Origin: Thamnaconus septentrionalis
Taxonomy: Eukaryota > Chordata > Actinopteri > Tetraodontiformes > Monacanthidae
DNA: 64,000 bases
Reading direction: 5' to 3'
NCBI GenBank assembly: GCA_009823395.1
Contig: CM020519.1
Coordinates: 14,202,501-14,266,500, forward strand
Shown here: piece after piece, positions 40,281-53,345 of the stretch
How positions within the stretch are numbered: position 1 is the stretch's first letter
How the letters are laid out: every line of letters starts with the position of its first letter
The notes under the pieces: generated by a model
Seen by the model: only the letters and a program-made list of their open reading frames with translations
The model's database searches: none
Told to the model about the DNA's origin: nothing
Program-made: the position numbers and the translations under genes

Positions 40281-43200
40281 TATATATATATATATACATA
40301 AGATCGGCATAACGTTGCCTTTTAAAGTTCCTACTTACGACTTTCAGCTGGACTGGTTTGGCGCCCCCTCTGGTGGAAAGCGGAACAGTCTCATGTCGTA
40401 AAATTGATGCGACTCTTCCTGTTCGTCACAAGTGGGTGCTGCAGGTGGTGCCAGCAAATCTTGCGCTCGCTTCACCATCCCGCGTGGCGTTGCACTGTGC
40501 CGACTGCCTGTTATTTACCATTCATAAAGTTTTTCATTGAAGCCGAGGCGCCAGTAAGGCTGCGGGGGAAGGTGCGAAGCGTGCTAATGATGCACGAGGC
40601 GGCTCATTATCGCGACGCGTCGACACCGAGTTCCTTGAGATGGCTCCGTTCCAGAGCCTTGGCGAGTCCTCTCGAGTGTTTTCCCGCCTGTTGTCGGGCT
40701 GCCGCGTGCGCAAGCTGGTCGCATGACGACACTTGGCGTTTGCTCTTTGTTTCCCAACGGCTGCTGAGAATGTGGTCGCCAAGGTGTTCGTGAAGTGGCA
40801 CCCGAGAGCGCAGCTGCGATAAGGTGATTTTAACGGACAATTTATTAAATAAATGAATGAATATATAGACTACAAACAACACAAACTTTTGAATGGTTTT
40901 CAATATTTATCGGAAGGTAACATTCTTTCATGACTCGTTGTGTTATCCATTTGAGCTCTAATTACTCCACACTTTTGCTAACCCTAATTTTTAACTTTTA
41001 CTATTTAGTGATAATTAATTGAATTGTTCTTAATTTCTTTAAGTTAGAGAAATGTTATGTCAATCAAGGTTCTCACTAAATGTATCCATCATGTTATAGT
41101 CAATCACTAATGGTGAACATTGTCTTACAAACGGCCCAATATGGCATTGGCCGGCTTCTAAGCCGAACTGAGTCCACTCTGACTCACGCTGCTAAACAGA
41201 CGCACATCAAACATTCCCCTGAACGCACTAACACACAAACACACACACTCACACGTTTGCACCCAAACAGCAACACACAACATAATTCTCACAATACATG
41301 TCAACACATTTCCCCATGATTCCTCGTGGCTCTTGGGGCAAAAGAAATATGAACAGTTCAGCGGCTGTGCCCTAAACGCACCGTTTCACACCGTCCTCAT
41401 TGCGCGTCATCAAATCGGGCTTTTTAAAGAAACGTCTGATACAACGTCTGTAGCCTAGCTAAGTAGGAACGGATGTCGGGAACGGAGAAATTCAGTGTCA
41501 CCGATCAGCCGCAGTGAGCAGGCGGCGCGCGTTCCGCATATATGAATGGGAGTCTTTATTGCTCTGGATGGCATCAAGGCACTGACATCTATAATCTAGT
41601 GCAGTTGTCATCGCTAGCAACAACAAAAAAAAGTTCTTTAAAATGAGTTTCAATCCAGTTGCTTAGTCAAGGCAGGTGTGACTGCGAGATGTGTGAGTAA
41701 AACGCTGTTTGCGTTGACACTGCGCGCGCTGCCCCAGCAGTGAGAAGGAGCAAGTGACGTCACACCATCCCAAGAGTTCTCAGGTTCTCGCATCTTTCCC
41801 GTCAACAGCTCTCCACGGGCAGAAATAGAACAACGAGCTCTGTGGGTGACGTCCGAGTGGGTCGGTCTTTCTAACTTGGGCTTTTTATTTTTTAACCTTA
41901 AAACAAAGCTTGGCTGAACCATTCGAAACCACTGCATCTACCTGTCAGTCTTTCTCAGCCTGTGGTTTCACAGACAGTTTTTTCTCCTTTATTTGTGATT
42001 TTGCACATGTGACAAAAAAAAAAAAACATACAAAGATATCGGACAAAAAGATAAACATCACTTCCTGTTTTAACCAAACCTGAGGAGCAGCTGGAGGGTT
42101 GCAGAATGCTTCCAGTCATTTTGCACCGCTCTCATGACAACTGTTCTTCTTCCAGTCAAGAGCCCTTTGCTTCTGGAAATTGAGGCTGGTCAATACCAGA
42201 TGGGAAAACACATGCTTCTCCCTCTCCTGCTTTTTTTTTTCTGAGGAAGGCACTGTCAAACAAAACAAGTTGTAAATTATAATTCTAGCAAGCAACCTTA
42301 TTTTCCCAAATGTCTCCATTTTCAGGTGTTGGGAAACCGCAAACTTCTCTGCACTTGTAAGGTTTAGGAGTGAGGTGTTTTGGAACTGCTAGTGGGCATT
42401 TTTTGTTCCAAACTGCTGAATTATTAAGGGGCCCTCTGTTGAAAAACTTTTTTTTGTTCAGCTTTTTGAGTTACTAGCATGAGTGTCACCACAATAATAA
42501 ATAGATAGATAAACTTTATTCCAGACTCAGGTTCATATTAAAAAAAGAAATAAATACAAAAACGTCAGTGAGCAGCTCTTCGATGTATGTTTAGTCAAAC
42601 ATACACCGAAGTAGCGCTAGCTGCCAGCACTTACACATGGAAATATGTTGGTCTTTTGGCCACGTTTAGGTAGGTGCATGTTTTGAGCAGAAAACGTTAA
42701 TGAGGATGTTTAACAGTGAAAAAAAAACCAACTGTTATTTTTTGTTGTCCGAAACTAATCTGTACTTAACACTAGCTAACATGCTAGTTTTTCTAGCATC
42801 TGAATACAACAATGCAGTTCACTGTCTTCAAAGTCAATCTTTTTACCCTCTACACTGCCGCTTATTAGTTGTAGTTAATGACAATTTTGTTTTCCCCCTT
42901 TTTGTCTTCAAAGTAGTTTGTCTTTTCACAATAAAGTGTACAACAGTGCATAACACAAGGACCGATAACCTTCTGTCACCGTATACAGGAGGCGATATCA
43001 AAGCAAGTTTTTCAATTAAAATTGGTGTTACACCCTTGACATTTGCTGCCGTGACTGTACAACATGAGACACAGCCCTGAAATGCTACTGCCGTGCCAGC
43101 TCTGTGACAGTGCCCGTCACTGAAACCCGACGCATCACGAGACGAGCAGCGGAGCACAATGTGTTCTTCTCCAGAGAGAACATCTGTTCCTGCTGCACCT

Positions 43201-46200
43201 CCATCCACCCATTTTCTATCAGTGCCTACGCCACACTCAGGTCCGCCGTGGGGCTGGAACCAGAGGAGGGAGGCTGGGCGCACCTCCGGCATGCTGTTAG
43301 TTTATCACTAGGCGGACCGTGACGGGCAAACGGGCACATTCACATGTACAACTAAGAGGTGAAGCAACCTTCACAGGGCCATTTTTAGATACACCAAATG
43401 ATTCAAGGGGACATTTTTTTTTCTTCTTAACAGCTTGTTCTGTTTGTGTAAACAGGATAACACTTGGGACAATGTGTGACTCCAATCAAAGAGTTACTGC
43501 TAATTAACCCTCTTCAAGATTAAAAAGGTTAAAAATAACCCCTGTCTCCTCCTGCAAAATATGGAAAGATTTTTAAATTTGTTCCCTTTCTTAATCATAA
43601 CTTTTGGAATGCGTAATTTAAATTCTTCACCTTTGAGCCCATTTGGATTTTACCTATGGTAATGATGCCTTTTTAAAAAAAAAAACAAAAAAAAAAAAAA
43701 AAAAACATAAAAATAACATTTCAGACCGGGTATTGACCTTTAATCTTTTATAATGAGTTCAGTCATTGCATCCTTCCTGAGAGTGTAATTTGCACACATT
43801 TAGCTCTAGGTTTACTTCCCAAATCACAGCATTTTATTTGAGCTGGAGCCGATATGATTCAGGGTTCAATTGGTTTTGTCTTGATTGCGCAAAGCACCCC
43901 GAGACAGCTTTGCATGGGATATAAGGCTGGACAAATGAAAGTTGATTGATCCTTTTTGCAATGTACAGAACTAAGGGCAGTGAAAATACGACTCTCACTC
44001 AGCGCTAGCATGAACAAGTTCTGCTAAAATTGTAGTTGAGTTGTACAGGAACACAAAATAATACAGGAAACTGCATCGCTTGACATTCACAAGACATTCA
44101 CCGTCCCGCCATATCTCTTGTATCTTCATTAACTCCGTGGTGGTTCACTGTTCACAACACTGGAGGCTTGTTGAACAAGTGCAGGTACCCGGTTTGTTTT
44201 GGTCGACATGCAGTGGAAAACCACAGTGTCTGGTGAAAGGAACAACCAATCACTGAAATAATCAATCAAAAGTCAGCAGACAGTGACTACTGTATTCTCT
44301 AAAGAGACGTGTGCATATTCTCCGCAGGAAATGCCACGGTGTTGTGGTGCACCTGCTGCACCAACGTCTTCAAGTCCGTGACCAACCGCTTCGTGAAGAA
44401 CATGGCGTGCTCGGGGATCTGCGCCGGCCTGGTGTGCGTGCCCTTCGACATCGCGCTGGGCGCCAGCCCCCGCTGCTGCTGGTGGCTTCACGCCGCCGTC
44501 CTCTGCAAGGCCTTCAAGTTCCTGCACAAACTCTTCTGCTCGGCCACCGTGCTCAGCTTCAGCGCCATCGCACTCGACAGGTCAGTTTGAAGTTGTGTCG
44601 CTTCTCGCCGAATAAATCAACGCTTTCTCTGCTCAGCCATGGGTGGAAGGTCGTCAAGTCGTGATGTGCTGTGGTTTTGTACCTCAATGGGGAAGCTGGA
44701 TTGCGAAAATCTTGCGGATCCATTTGGGAAATGCCATCCTCAAATGGCTGCATTATGAACGGTTATTATCATTTAAAGGAATGAAGCCACTAGCGCGGTT
44801 CATTTGAACTAGCTAGATTTGCTGGAAAGCTTGGAAATGGCCTCCACTTTGTTGTTGCGGTGATGTTGGAAGTTTTATTGAACTGGACATTGGCTTTGGC
44901 AGGATTTAGCCGAGCATCAGGGATTTCAATTTATGGCAGCTAACTAGGAGCAAGCCCTTTGCTCTATGTATATTACATTTATGAGTGCCATTTTAAGGGA
45001 ACAAAAACCCAATGACTTATTGTACTGCGAGCATACACTTTTCTGAATGTATTTATGGGCAGTATATTAAGCTTTTACCAATATAAAAATTATAAACCAA
45101 GCCAAACACTTTAAGTCTTGACACTTAACCGCTAAACTGAAGCCACTAAGCTACACCCATACTACAAAACTGTGGTGGCCCCAGTCAGACTAATCAAAGC
45201 AGGACTGTCTTCGGTCAGTACATCATCAGGTTGACGTGTTCCATGGAGCTGCAGTGCCTGGAGCTGCCATAGAGAGACAAAAAAAGGCCGATATGAGTTC
45301 TGCCGATCTTCGCTCTTTCTATTACTCCCTCACGACGAACAGACACGCTTGCCAGATTCACCTCATCTGTACGTCTGGCAACCTGTTCTTTGGCAATTCC
45401 GGCTTATGCAAGAGGATTTCTCTTAGCGCTCTAATTCGTAGCTGAAAAAACATACACAAACATGAAAAATGAGATCCATGAGAAGCAGTTCCCTCTACCC
45501 TCAGAAACATTCTGTTATATTTCTTGAGTTGAAAATTTTTTAAAAATGATAAAAGGCCGACTTGTGTCAATAGACTGCCGGTTGCTTTCTCCTGCTGATT
45601 CATTTCTGCCACTGCAGCAGCTGTTTGATAAGTTTGTGCGCTTAGCAGACTTCAACCCCCAAATGCTGCATATATTAGGATTAGCATATTTTGAACTCGC
45701 GCTTTTGATGTCAAATGCATTAGCGAGTAAAGCTGCCGAATTAAACAAACTGAACAAAGGTTTGTTTCATTTCTTGTTTCTTTTTTTTTCGGATTCCACT
45801 TCATAGTCTGTCCTATTGCCGTCATGTTCTCAGCCATCGGTGGCTTCGCTGCCGCAAAGATTATATTATCGCCTCCATAGCAACCGATACGGCAGCATGT
45901 TAACTAAGCAATTAATTATTTAACCTCAAGGAGGGCAATGCGTAAATATACAGGCAGTTGTCAGACACACACACACGCACGCATGCACACAGTTGCAGTC
46001 CAGGGAAATAAGCAAGTCCGTGTGATTTCTTTTGGTAGATTCAAGGAGAGGACATTGAAAGGTTGAGAGACAGTCTTGTGAAATGAAGAGACCCCGTTAT
46101 GTGTTTGTGGCTGCGCTTCGAACATCACACGCTGCCTTTTAACCCGTGCAGAAGGAAATTCACAGCGGCCCTGCAATCCTCTTCCAACAAAATAGGCACT

Positions 46201-49200
46201 GCGGTTCTCCTGCAAGTCTTCAGCAACCGACAGGATTGTGTTTTATTGTACTCCGTTTTGCGATATCGAAATATTTATTAGGCTAAATGCCGCGACCACG
46301 ATCACGAGGCTCATTGTGAAAGAGCACAGGTTGAGCCCCACTCGTTGTCGGGTGGCTGCACACGCTTTATTTACATGTGCACGGACATTAGCCACAGACA
46401 GTTAACGGGAACTGTTAGCAGGAACCGCTAACGATCGACGAGAAAGCAAACACACGGTTAGAAACAAAATTCAAACAGGCCGTTTCTAAACGCACCAAAA
46501 AAGGTCAGTTGAATCTCAAAGCTAATCACTTCTACAGCAAACACTTTATTATACAGTTTATGATCAGCTTATTTGAACAGTAATACGCCTCATTGCTGTT
46601 GGCGCTAGCTAAAAATTCTCGCTGAAAAAACCCTCGAGTTTTCCCTCTCATCAGAAACCACTTGCCCTGCAAGCCACTAAGGTGTTAACTTGCTCTTAAA
46701 GTAGACCGCCGACCTTTATAATACAAAACAACTGCACCTCTTTCCACTGCGACATTATTTCTTCTTATGTAACGCTTGCATGATTTCCTGGGTTTCGCAA
46801 ATCCACTTGAAGCTCTTACCTAATGAGAGGGTCACAGTTTCAATACTGGCTGGGCTGAAAATACACGAGATGCATTTTCTGAACGTAATACTGACGCATC
46901 AGTTTCTAACGGGGGTGTATATGATGTTTATTTCCGTTCCATGTATTAATTCGGCGAAGCAGACTGTCTTTGTCTCGTTGCTCTGCTATTTTTTATGTGG
47001 GTGTTGGAAAGGTCTTGGGTCCAGTTGACTGCCGGTGTTAATCAACCTAAAGACGATATCAGAAACACAATATGCAGCTCTGTTGACGTTCCGCCGTCAA
47101 ACATTGCATTGAAAAAAATAAACTGGTAATGGACACCTGTGTGGAGACCTGTAAAAGTTAGTGAGAGTCAGTAAGTTGGTAGGAGTTGGACTGAGAAGTG
47201 GCAACAGCCCGTCCACACTGTTTCCAGTGTCGTTTTACCTTCAGTAAAGCTAATTTTCTTTTTGTCTGTGTACATCAAGGTACGAAAAATTCAAACTTCA
47301 TGGCTAGAAGTGATGAACCAGGTTGAAACTTCAGTACAGTCCAGGACATGCTAATAGTAGCTAAAATTATGCTGGACATAACGATTAATCCACGTTGCGT
47401 TTCCAGGGGGACCATTATTAGTGACGGACCTGCATCAAACACGGAACTCGGTGAAAATACGAAACAGTGGTTCAGTTTGTTTCATACTAACTTTTGATTA
47501 AAAAAAAAAAAACTAAACGAAAAAAAAATATGTATCATAGCAAGAATTTGCATCAGATGCATGTCAGTCACAGGCAGTGGTCTCCTTAGAAAACAACATG
47601 CTAAGTTTTCTTTACAGGCAACCCTACTACAAGTTATATCCAGCATAATTCTAGCTAATGGTAACACCTTATCCGCCTTGTTCACTCGACATTCACACGC
47701 CTGCCACATGCTTACAATGTCAGTTGACATTTGCCTTGCATGTCCAGTGAGTGTTTGTTGTTGTACATATGAGACAAAGGGTGGAGGCGGAGTAATGGAG
47801 AGGGGAGAGGCAAGAGGAGGTTGGTGTAGTCTCTTTGCTTTCGTACACATACGCTCAGCTGCGCCCTCTAGTGGTGGAAAATGGCATGGCACGCCCCTGT
47901 AATTTCCCTTTTTGCAAACCCATCCCCATGCTTACAGCCTTTTCTCTTCCATGTTGGTGGTCAAGTCGTCGAGCTCTTTGCTTGTGTTTCTGCGTCTCAG
48001 GTACTACTCGGTGCTCTTCCCGCTGGAGAGGAAGATCTCCGACGCCAGGTCCAGGGATCTCATCATCTACATGTGGGTCTACGCGGCCGTGGCCAGCCTC
48101 CCCGTGCTCGCCGTGACCAACGTGACGGACATATACGTCGCCTCGTCCTGCTCAGACGACCGCGCCGGCTCCTTGGGCCACGCCGTGTACGTGCTGGTCT
48201 ACAACGTGGCAGCGGTCATCCTGCCCCTGGCGCTGGTCTTCCTCTTCATGCTGCTAATCCGCCGGGCGCTCAGCGCCAGCCAGAAGAAGAAGGTGATCAT
48301 CGCGGCGCTGCGGACGCCCCAGAACAGCATCTCCATTCCGTACGTGTCGCAGCGGGAGGCCGAGCTGCACGCCACCCTGCTGGCCGTCGTCCTGGCTTTC
48401 TCGGCGTGCTGCGCCCCCTACGGGGCGGTGGTCGTCTACCGCACCATCCTGGCCGACGCCCAGGACCTGCCCGTCTCGCTGTACCTGACGGCCATGTGGC
48501 TCCCTAAGGTGTCCCTCCTCACCAACCCGCTCCTGTTCCTGACGGTGAACCGCTCGGCCCGTCACAGCTGCTTGGACCTGCTGGCCAGGGTCCAGAGGCG
48601 CTACAGTCGCCGGAACGTCGTCAGCACCGGCGGCCTGGCCTCTCTGGGTGGAGAGGGCGCCATCGGGGAGCCGGCGGGACTGGAGACGGCCGGCCGCTCC
48701 GGGAGTCAGCTCCTGGAGATGTTCAACATCGGCCAGCAGCAGATCTTCCGGCCGTCGGAGGAGGAGGAGGAGGAAGAGGCCGTCGAGAACGAGGTACCGT
48801 CGCGCGAAGCGACGGGCGAACAAGGAGCCAAAGAGGAGCAAGGCGGTCAGTCGAGGCAGGCGAGCCTCAAAGCGGAGAGCAGGAAGGACCCCCAGCAGGG
48901 GCCAGTTGGCCCCTCCGTTATCACCAAGGAGGCCCCTCCGCCGGTCGCGGCACCGCGGGTCACTCCGGTCCACGCGTGCACCTGCGTAACGTCGTCCCAG
49001 GTGGCGCCGGCCACGCCGACCGAAGCGGACGACTCCACGCAGTTTGGGTTCGGGCCCTTCGAGCTGCCGCCGCAGTGGCTCCCGGAGACCAGGAACAGCA
49101 AGAAGAGGCTGCTGCCGCCCCTGGGGAACACGCCCGAGGAGCTGATCCAGACCAAACTGCCCAGGGCGCGGCCCGAGCGCAGGATCAGCCGGAACAACAA

Positions 49201-49231
49201 GGTCAGCACCATCCCCAGCGTTGACCCGTGA
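37882..49231 (+). CDS. gpr176: GPR176, complete three-exon coding span (569 aa)
   Basis: Joining 37882-38107, 44328-44580 and 48001-49231 gives 1710 nt, 569 residues plus TGA, in a single consistent frame. All junctions have AG/GT. The seven-helix part (about residues 61-345) shows GN in TM1 (G76-N77), C135 and C210 for the extracellular disulfide, D159-R160-Y161 (DRY) after TM3, P299 in TM6 and N335-P336 in TM7. The last motif reads NPLLF rather than NPxxY, as in other GPR176 proteins. The tail is long (about 225 residues) with an acidic tract. Mammalian GPR176 is about 515 residues. The extra length here is in the N-terminus and the acidic/linker part of the tail. Confidence 0.96.
40198..40310. 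repeat. Compound (CA)n/(TA)n microsatellite
   Basis: CA units are followed by TA units and mixed TACACA repeats within GPR176 intron 1. Confidence 0.9.
42500..42545. mobile_element. Retroposon tail fragment
   Basis: 'aatagatagataaactttattccagactcaggttcat' is a motif seen at the ends of teleost retroposons (compare 'tagttactttattgatctt' near 4535). It is very short and the family is unknown. Confidence 0.4.
43880..43955. mobile_element. Diverged LINE/SINE 3' tail
   Basis: 'gcgcaaagcaccccgagacagctttgcatgggatataaggctggacaaatgaaagttgattga' is a diverged form of the teleost tail that ends in 'gcgctatataaataaaattgattgattg'. It is short and non-coding. Confidence 0.4.
44328..44580 (+). CDS. gpr176: GPR176 exon 2: TM1 end to DRY motif
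   Basis: This 253-nt exon (acceptor atattctccgcag, donor gacag|gtcagt) encodes residues 76-160: NATVLWCTCCTNVFKSVTNR, FVKNMACSGICAGLVCVPFD and onward through TM2 and TM3 to AIALD(R). It contains the conserved NRF..KN.ACSGICA.LVCVPFDI block of GPR176. The Arg of DRY is split across the intron, as two bases plus one. Confidence 0.96.
44581..48000 (+). other. gpr176: GPR176 intron 2
   Basis: This 3.4-kb intron is AT-rich with a short (CA)n near 45964-45988. A good CTCF-like word lies at 47861-47874. No exon or recognised element was found. Confidence 0.75.
47861..47874 (-). promoter_or_regulatory. CTCF-motif-like site (sequence match only)
   Basis: The - strand reads CCACTAGAGGGCGC, which fits the vertebrate CTCF core CCASYAGRKGGCRS at every position. 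Binding cannot be inferred from this alone, and this motif is common within fish repeats. Confidence 0.4.
48001..49231 (+). CDS. gpr176: GPR176 exon 3: TM4-TM7 and cytoplasmic tail
   Basis: This 1231-nt exon (acceptor gtttctgcgtctcag) completes the Arg of DRY and encodes residues 161-569, ending ...STIPSVDP and TGA. YYSVLFPLERKISDARSRDL opens intracellular loop 2. ALSASQKKKVIIAALRTPQN is the highly conserved loop 3, followed by TM6, TM7 and NPLLFLTVNRS. The tail has SRRNVVSTGG, SGSQLLEMFNIGQQQIFRPS, an EEEEEEEAV acidic run and the conserved GFGPFELPPQWLPETRNSKK and RLLPPLGNTPEELIQTK blocks. GC-rich third positions produce long false frames on both strands. Confidence 0.97.
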
Positions 49232-50415
49232 GCCTTTGGCCAGCGGACCTGCAGCAGCAGATGCAACGGCGGACGAAGGTCAAAGGGCCGACATGATATT
49301 GACGTGTTGGAGCTGCTCGCTGATGAGATGGTTTATTCATGCTTTCTTTCGTTCTTTTCCCTTTCCTGTTTTTTTTTCCTCAAAGAGTAGCTGCCAGCAT
49401 TCAGGTTTTTCACTCGACACCTGAGGCTCTGCAGGGCCAATCAAGCTGATATTAAATATTTACAGCGCTGTGATTCATAGTTCTGCGTAGTCGGACCCGA
49501 CCGGGCAGATCAAATAGCTTAGTTCTCCGTCTTGTACAAATTGGCCCACGCCACAGGGCGACGTGATGGGAGCCGTTCGAATCACCTTTTTGTAATCGAG
49601 CTGGTTGAAGCTGTGACTTTTGCGGATTGGCTCATGGAGAAAAAAGGTGCACTAAGACAAAGTCGCTCATTTCCGCCGCGAAGGAGCAAGCTGAGGCTCC
49701 AAATCAAGGCCTCGAGTTTTATGCTGTGATTGCACTGTGCCAACACATCTCGTCACTCTTTTGTGGAAGAGTTTTGCTGTTCTCTGGAGTGACTTTGTTC
49801 TTTGATCGTCCTTCTGTTATGTCATCCTTTTTGGAAGATGCAGGGTTGTCTCTTCTGATGTCGTAGTCGTTGTTATTCATGCGTTCGAAAACAACAATAA
49901 TAATAATAATTATACAATCAATCAGTGAATATGATCAAAGATGCATATGTACCGTTTTCAAAACCTGCTCATAAAGATTTACGACTCTCATCTGTGAGTG
50001 ATTGTGTCTTCTTTGGTTTTAGCCCGACATCTCTCTTCCCCCTGAAATCAATATTATCGATGCTGCTTTTCTTGAAAATCAATTGGTCCTTTGGCCAAAC
50101 TAGAGAGCGAATGCTAAAAACCTGCTCGAACACCTGCCTCCATGCATTTTTACGATCGCTCCGTACCTTTCCGCGTTCAGAATTCTGACTTTCCATCCTC
50201 TTTTTTTGATGCATAATTCAATAGCCGCTGCCGACCACCTGAGGCTCCGACTGAGGTAAACAGAGCCGGGCTCAAATATTTGCCGAGCTGTAACGCTGCT
50301 CACGGCTCCCACAGATCCCTGCTCTGTACACAAAGAACAATCCATGCTGTTGCTGTGATCGCGAAGGGTTTGACGGTTGCACCTGACTGAAAGCAGCAAC
50401 AAAATTAAAAAAAAA
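49232..50415 (+). other. gpr176: GPR176 3' UTR (approximate)
   Basis: No AATAAA occurs soon after the stop. ATTAAA at 50404-50409, followed by an A-run and a GT-rich stretch (tgtgtgtgtgtttgtg), is the first plausible poly(A) signal. Part of the A-run could be genomic low complexity. The end is uncertain. Confidence 0.35.
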
Positions 50416-53314
50416 AAAAATGTGTGTGTGTTTGTGCTTTTTGTATAACTTATTGAATAATTAACTGAGAACAGTTAATGGAGATTAATTCACACCGGTG
50501 ACATCCATTTATGTCAAGAAAATAACGGAAGAAGTAATAGGAAAAACCAAAGTGCCCAACCATCCACAACAGCTACATGATTTTTTTTTTTTTTTTGTAA
50601 TAATGTGAAAAGAAGCTAGAATCATTTTTTGCAGTGCTGAAACTTTTGTTTTAAAGCAAACCAAGCGAAGATCATGCGTTTAATGAAGGGTCATGCTGTT
50701 TATAGAGGAGCTCCAGCAAAGCTTCGCGTGTTCAAATGGCATCTCAGCATAACAACCTGCTAGCTAGCTGGCTAGGCTGATGTTTGAAGAGCAACGATGA
50801 CCGTCGATGCATCGATGAAAACGAAGAAAAAAGACAAAGAAAAAAAGACCATAAATGTCCAAAAATTGCCTTAACAGAGCCGTTTGGAGTTGCCTCGGCC
50901 GCAACAATGGTCTGAACGGCTCCCTGCTGAGTTAACAGCCGCATGGCAACAAGAGGGGATGGACCAGCTGCTTTTCTGAACCCTGTTCAGCCTCCAGCTG
51001 CCTGATGGGGGTAAAATAAGTGGGTTTTTTTCCATGTTAGATGAGTCTCAAATTTAACAAAAAAAAAAAAAAAAAACGCTTTCTTTTTGGACAACCAAAC
51101 AATTTTGCTCAATCCCAAATGTTGTTGTTGGATATTTACATTTCAAAAAGGTTTGGTTGCATCAGCGGCGCACAAACAAATGGCAATAGGATGAAATACG
51201 ACGACGACAAAAAAAAAAAAAAAAGATAAATTCCTGTTTGTCTTGTGCACTGGATGTGTTCAAAAGGACGTCATCTTACTGAAGCATCCAGTTCTGAGCT
51301 GGGTGGAACAGTGCCCGTTGCAGCATGTGGCTAAAAGCTGGCCACTGCTCGAAAGTGAACTGCACTTGGAGACTTAAGAGCGATTCTCAGCATAATACAG
51401 TACATCATAAATACACCAGGTGTACAAAATGTTCTTCCGCCACTGTATTTGTGAATTCCTTTTGTTTACGTTCTCGGTGGAAATGCGTATTTGCAAAGAG
51501 CCGTGCATATATATTCCGATAAAGAACTACATTAAATCTTCCATTTACATTTATTCATGATTCGTCATTCGTCCTTCCGTTTTGAATGCCGCGCGTCCGG
51601 ACACGTTAATAAGAGATCAGAAGCTGACGGCCGACACAAAAAGCACCAGCCGTCTGTCGCAAAATGCACGTCCAGCTGCGCGTTAAGGCGGGGGAGCTCC
51701 GACTCCAAGGCCCTCGAAAAACCTCCCGTTTACCTCCACCTCCCCGAGTTATTCACAAGAGCGGGCGGAGCAAATCACACTTGCAACGGTTTCTGGCAAG
51801 TTGTAGCAGCCTCAACCCGGACCGTGTGTCTAATCAGAATCTAATCTCCTTTCGGAGTCTGTGTAAGAAGAAGCACATGAGGAGCTTTTAGGCAGCGGAG
51901 GCACAAAGGCCCCGGCTGTTTGCGGCTTTGGTTTACTGTAATCTAAGCAGGGTTTGTCGTCAGCGGCATCGTCATCGCTCGTTAGTTTTGTTGTCATTGA
52001 CGGATAAATCCACCTCTGCGACGCACCGGCAAAAAATGCCAAGTTATGCAACTCGTCTAATTCAATACCATTTTTTTTAATACCGATCATTTATGTAATT
52101 GAGCTGTAACAGATTAGTAGCTATTACGTCACCAAACGCACGCAGGCGCGCATTTTGGCGTAATGAAGTCTTAGAATTCCATTTGCAGCACAAGACATGA
52201 ATCTTTTTACTTGTTAATTGAGGGTTTTTATTTTGAAAGCTGAAATAAAATCCGACTACAAAGAAGGCACTTAAAAAAAAAAAGTCTCAAAAATACGAAA
52301 CCGCTTGAGCCGAGTACCCACTCACAACGAACTCTACCGTTAAATCTTTTCGGTGACCCACTCAAGCATGGATTCATATCGCAGACACAACCAGAATATC
52401 TAACAGCCAATTTTAACCGACCTAGTTGGTGTTCAGAACATTGAGTAAAAACTGCAGCTACTGAAAAGAAGCCGAAAGACTCGTATTCACGTAGCTAAAC
52501 GTGAAGTCGGCTGACTGCTTATTTCGTGCCAACACTGACCGAACAAAGACTGACCCCCCCCGAAGCCTGGCAAGAGGGATGGGCAAGTAAGGGATCAATG
52601 AGAGCATGAATAATAATTGGCTAAAATGCTACATGGCTAAGGCTAACTCCTAGCCTCACTGCGCATGACTGCTGCCACAAACAGATTCATTATTTCCCAT
52701 TTGCAGAAATAAAAAAGCATCAATCATTCACCACTGCCTTTGTATATACTTGATTTATCGAGTTGCAAAAAAAAAAAAAACAGCCCTTGATAAATTAAAA
52801 ACAAAAAAAACTTATTTTGACTCACAATTTTAGTTTTTGGTTGATCATTGGACATTTGGCTGTTTGGATAAAATTAGCCTCATTTTCTGTGACATGCACC
52901 ATATTGCGTGTGTAACTGCAAGTTGCAAGTGTGTGTGTGTGTGTGTCATGGGCGAGTGTCAGGTCATCTCGCCATTAAACTTGACAGTCCAACAACAGGC
53001 TGACGTGCTGTGCAACACCCCATTAACTGCTGGGAGGGGGTAAACAAGAGCAAGTCAGACCCAGTCATCCTGTTATCCTGGTCAACAGCGAGCTCTGTTT
53101 TCAGTGGAGAAAAAGTTGGAGCTTAATTTTTTATTTTTATCTCTATCCAGCTGTAAACACGTCGTCAAAGCTCAGCTAGCACCTTGCACCCGCCACGTTC
53201 ACCCCCCAACCTCTACCTGCCTCCTTGAATCAGCTGTGATCTTTCACAAAGACTAACACCTGCTGGAGCGATGCGCTTCAGAAGTTCACACCTGTCCTGG
53301 AGAGCCATATGGGC

Positions 53315-53345
<31 letters not shown>

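Larger units (their letters stand above)
38108..44327 (+). other. gpr176: GPR176 intron 1
   Basis: This 6.2-kb intron contains (GT)n at about 38203-38227, a possible repeat with 'aagaggg caaaggaacacaggtgaggacaatcag' at 39300-39480, a (CA)n(TA)n run at 40198-40310, a retroposon-tail motif near 42505-42540 and a LINE/SINE-tail-like block near 43895-43955. I see no exon in it. Confidence 0.75.

Noticed and set aside
48254..48973. 239-residue - strand frame
   Set aside because: A shadow of GPR176 exon 3.
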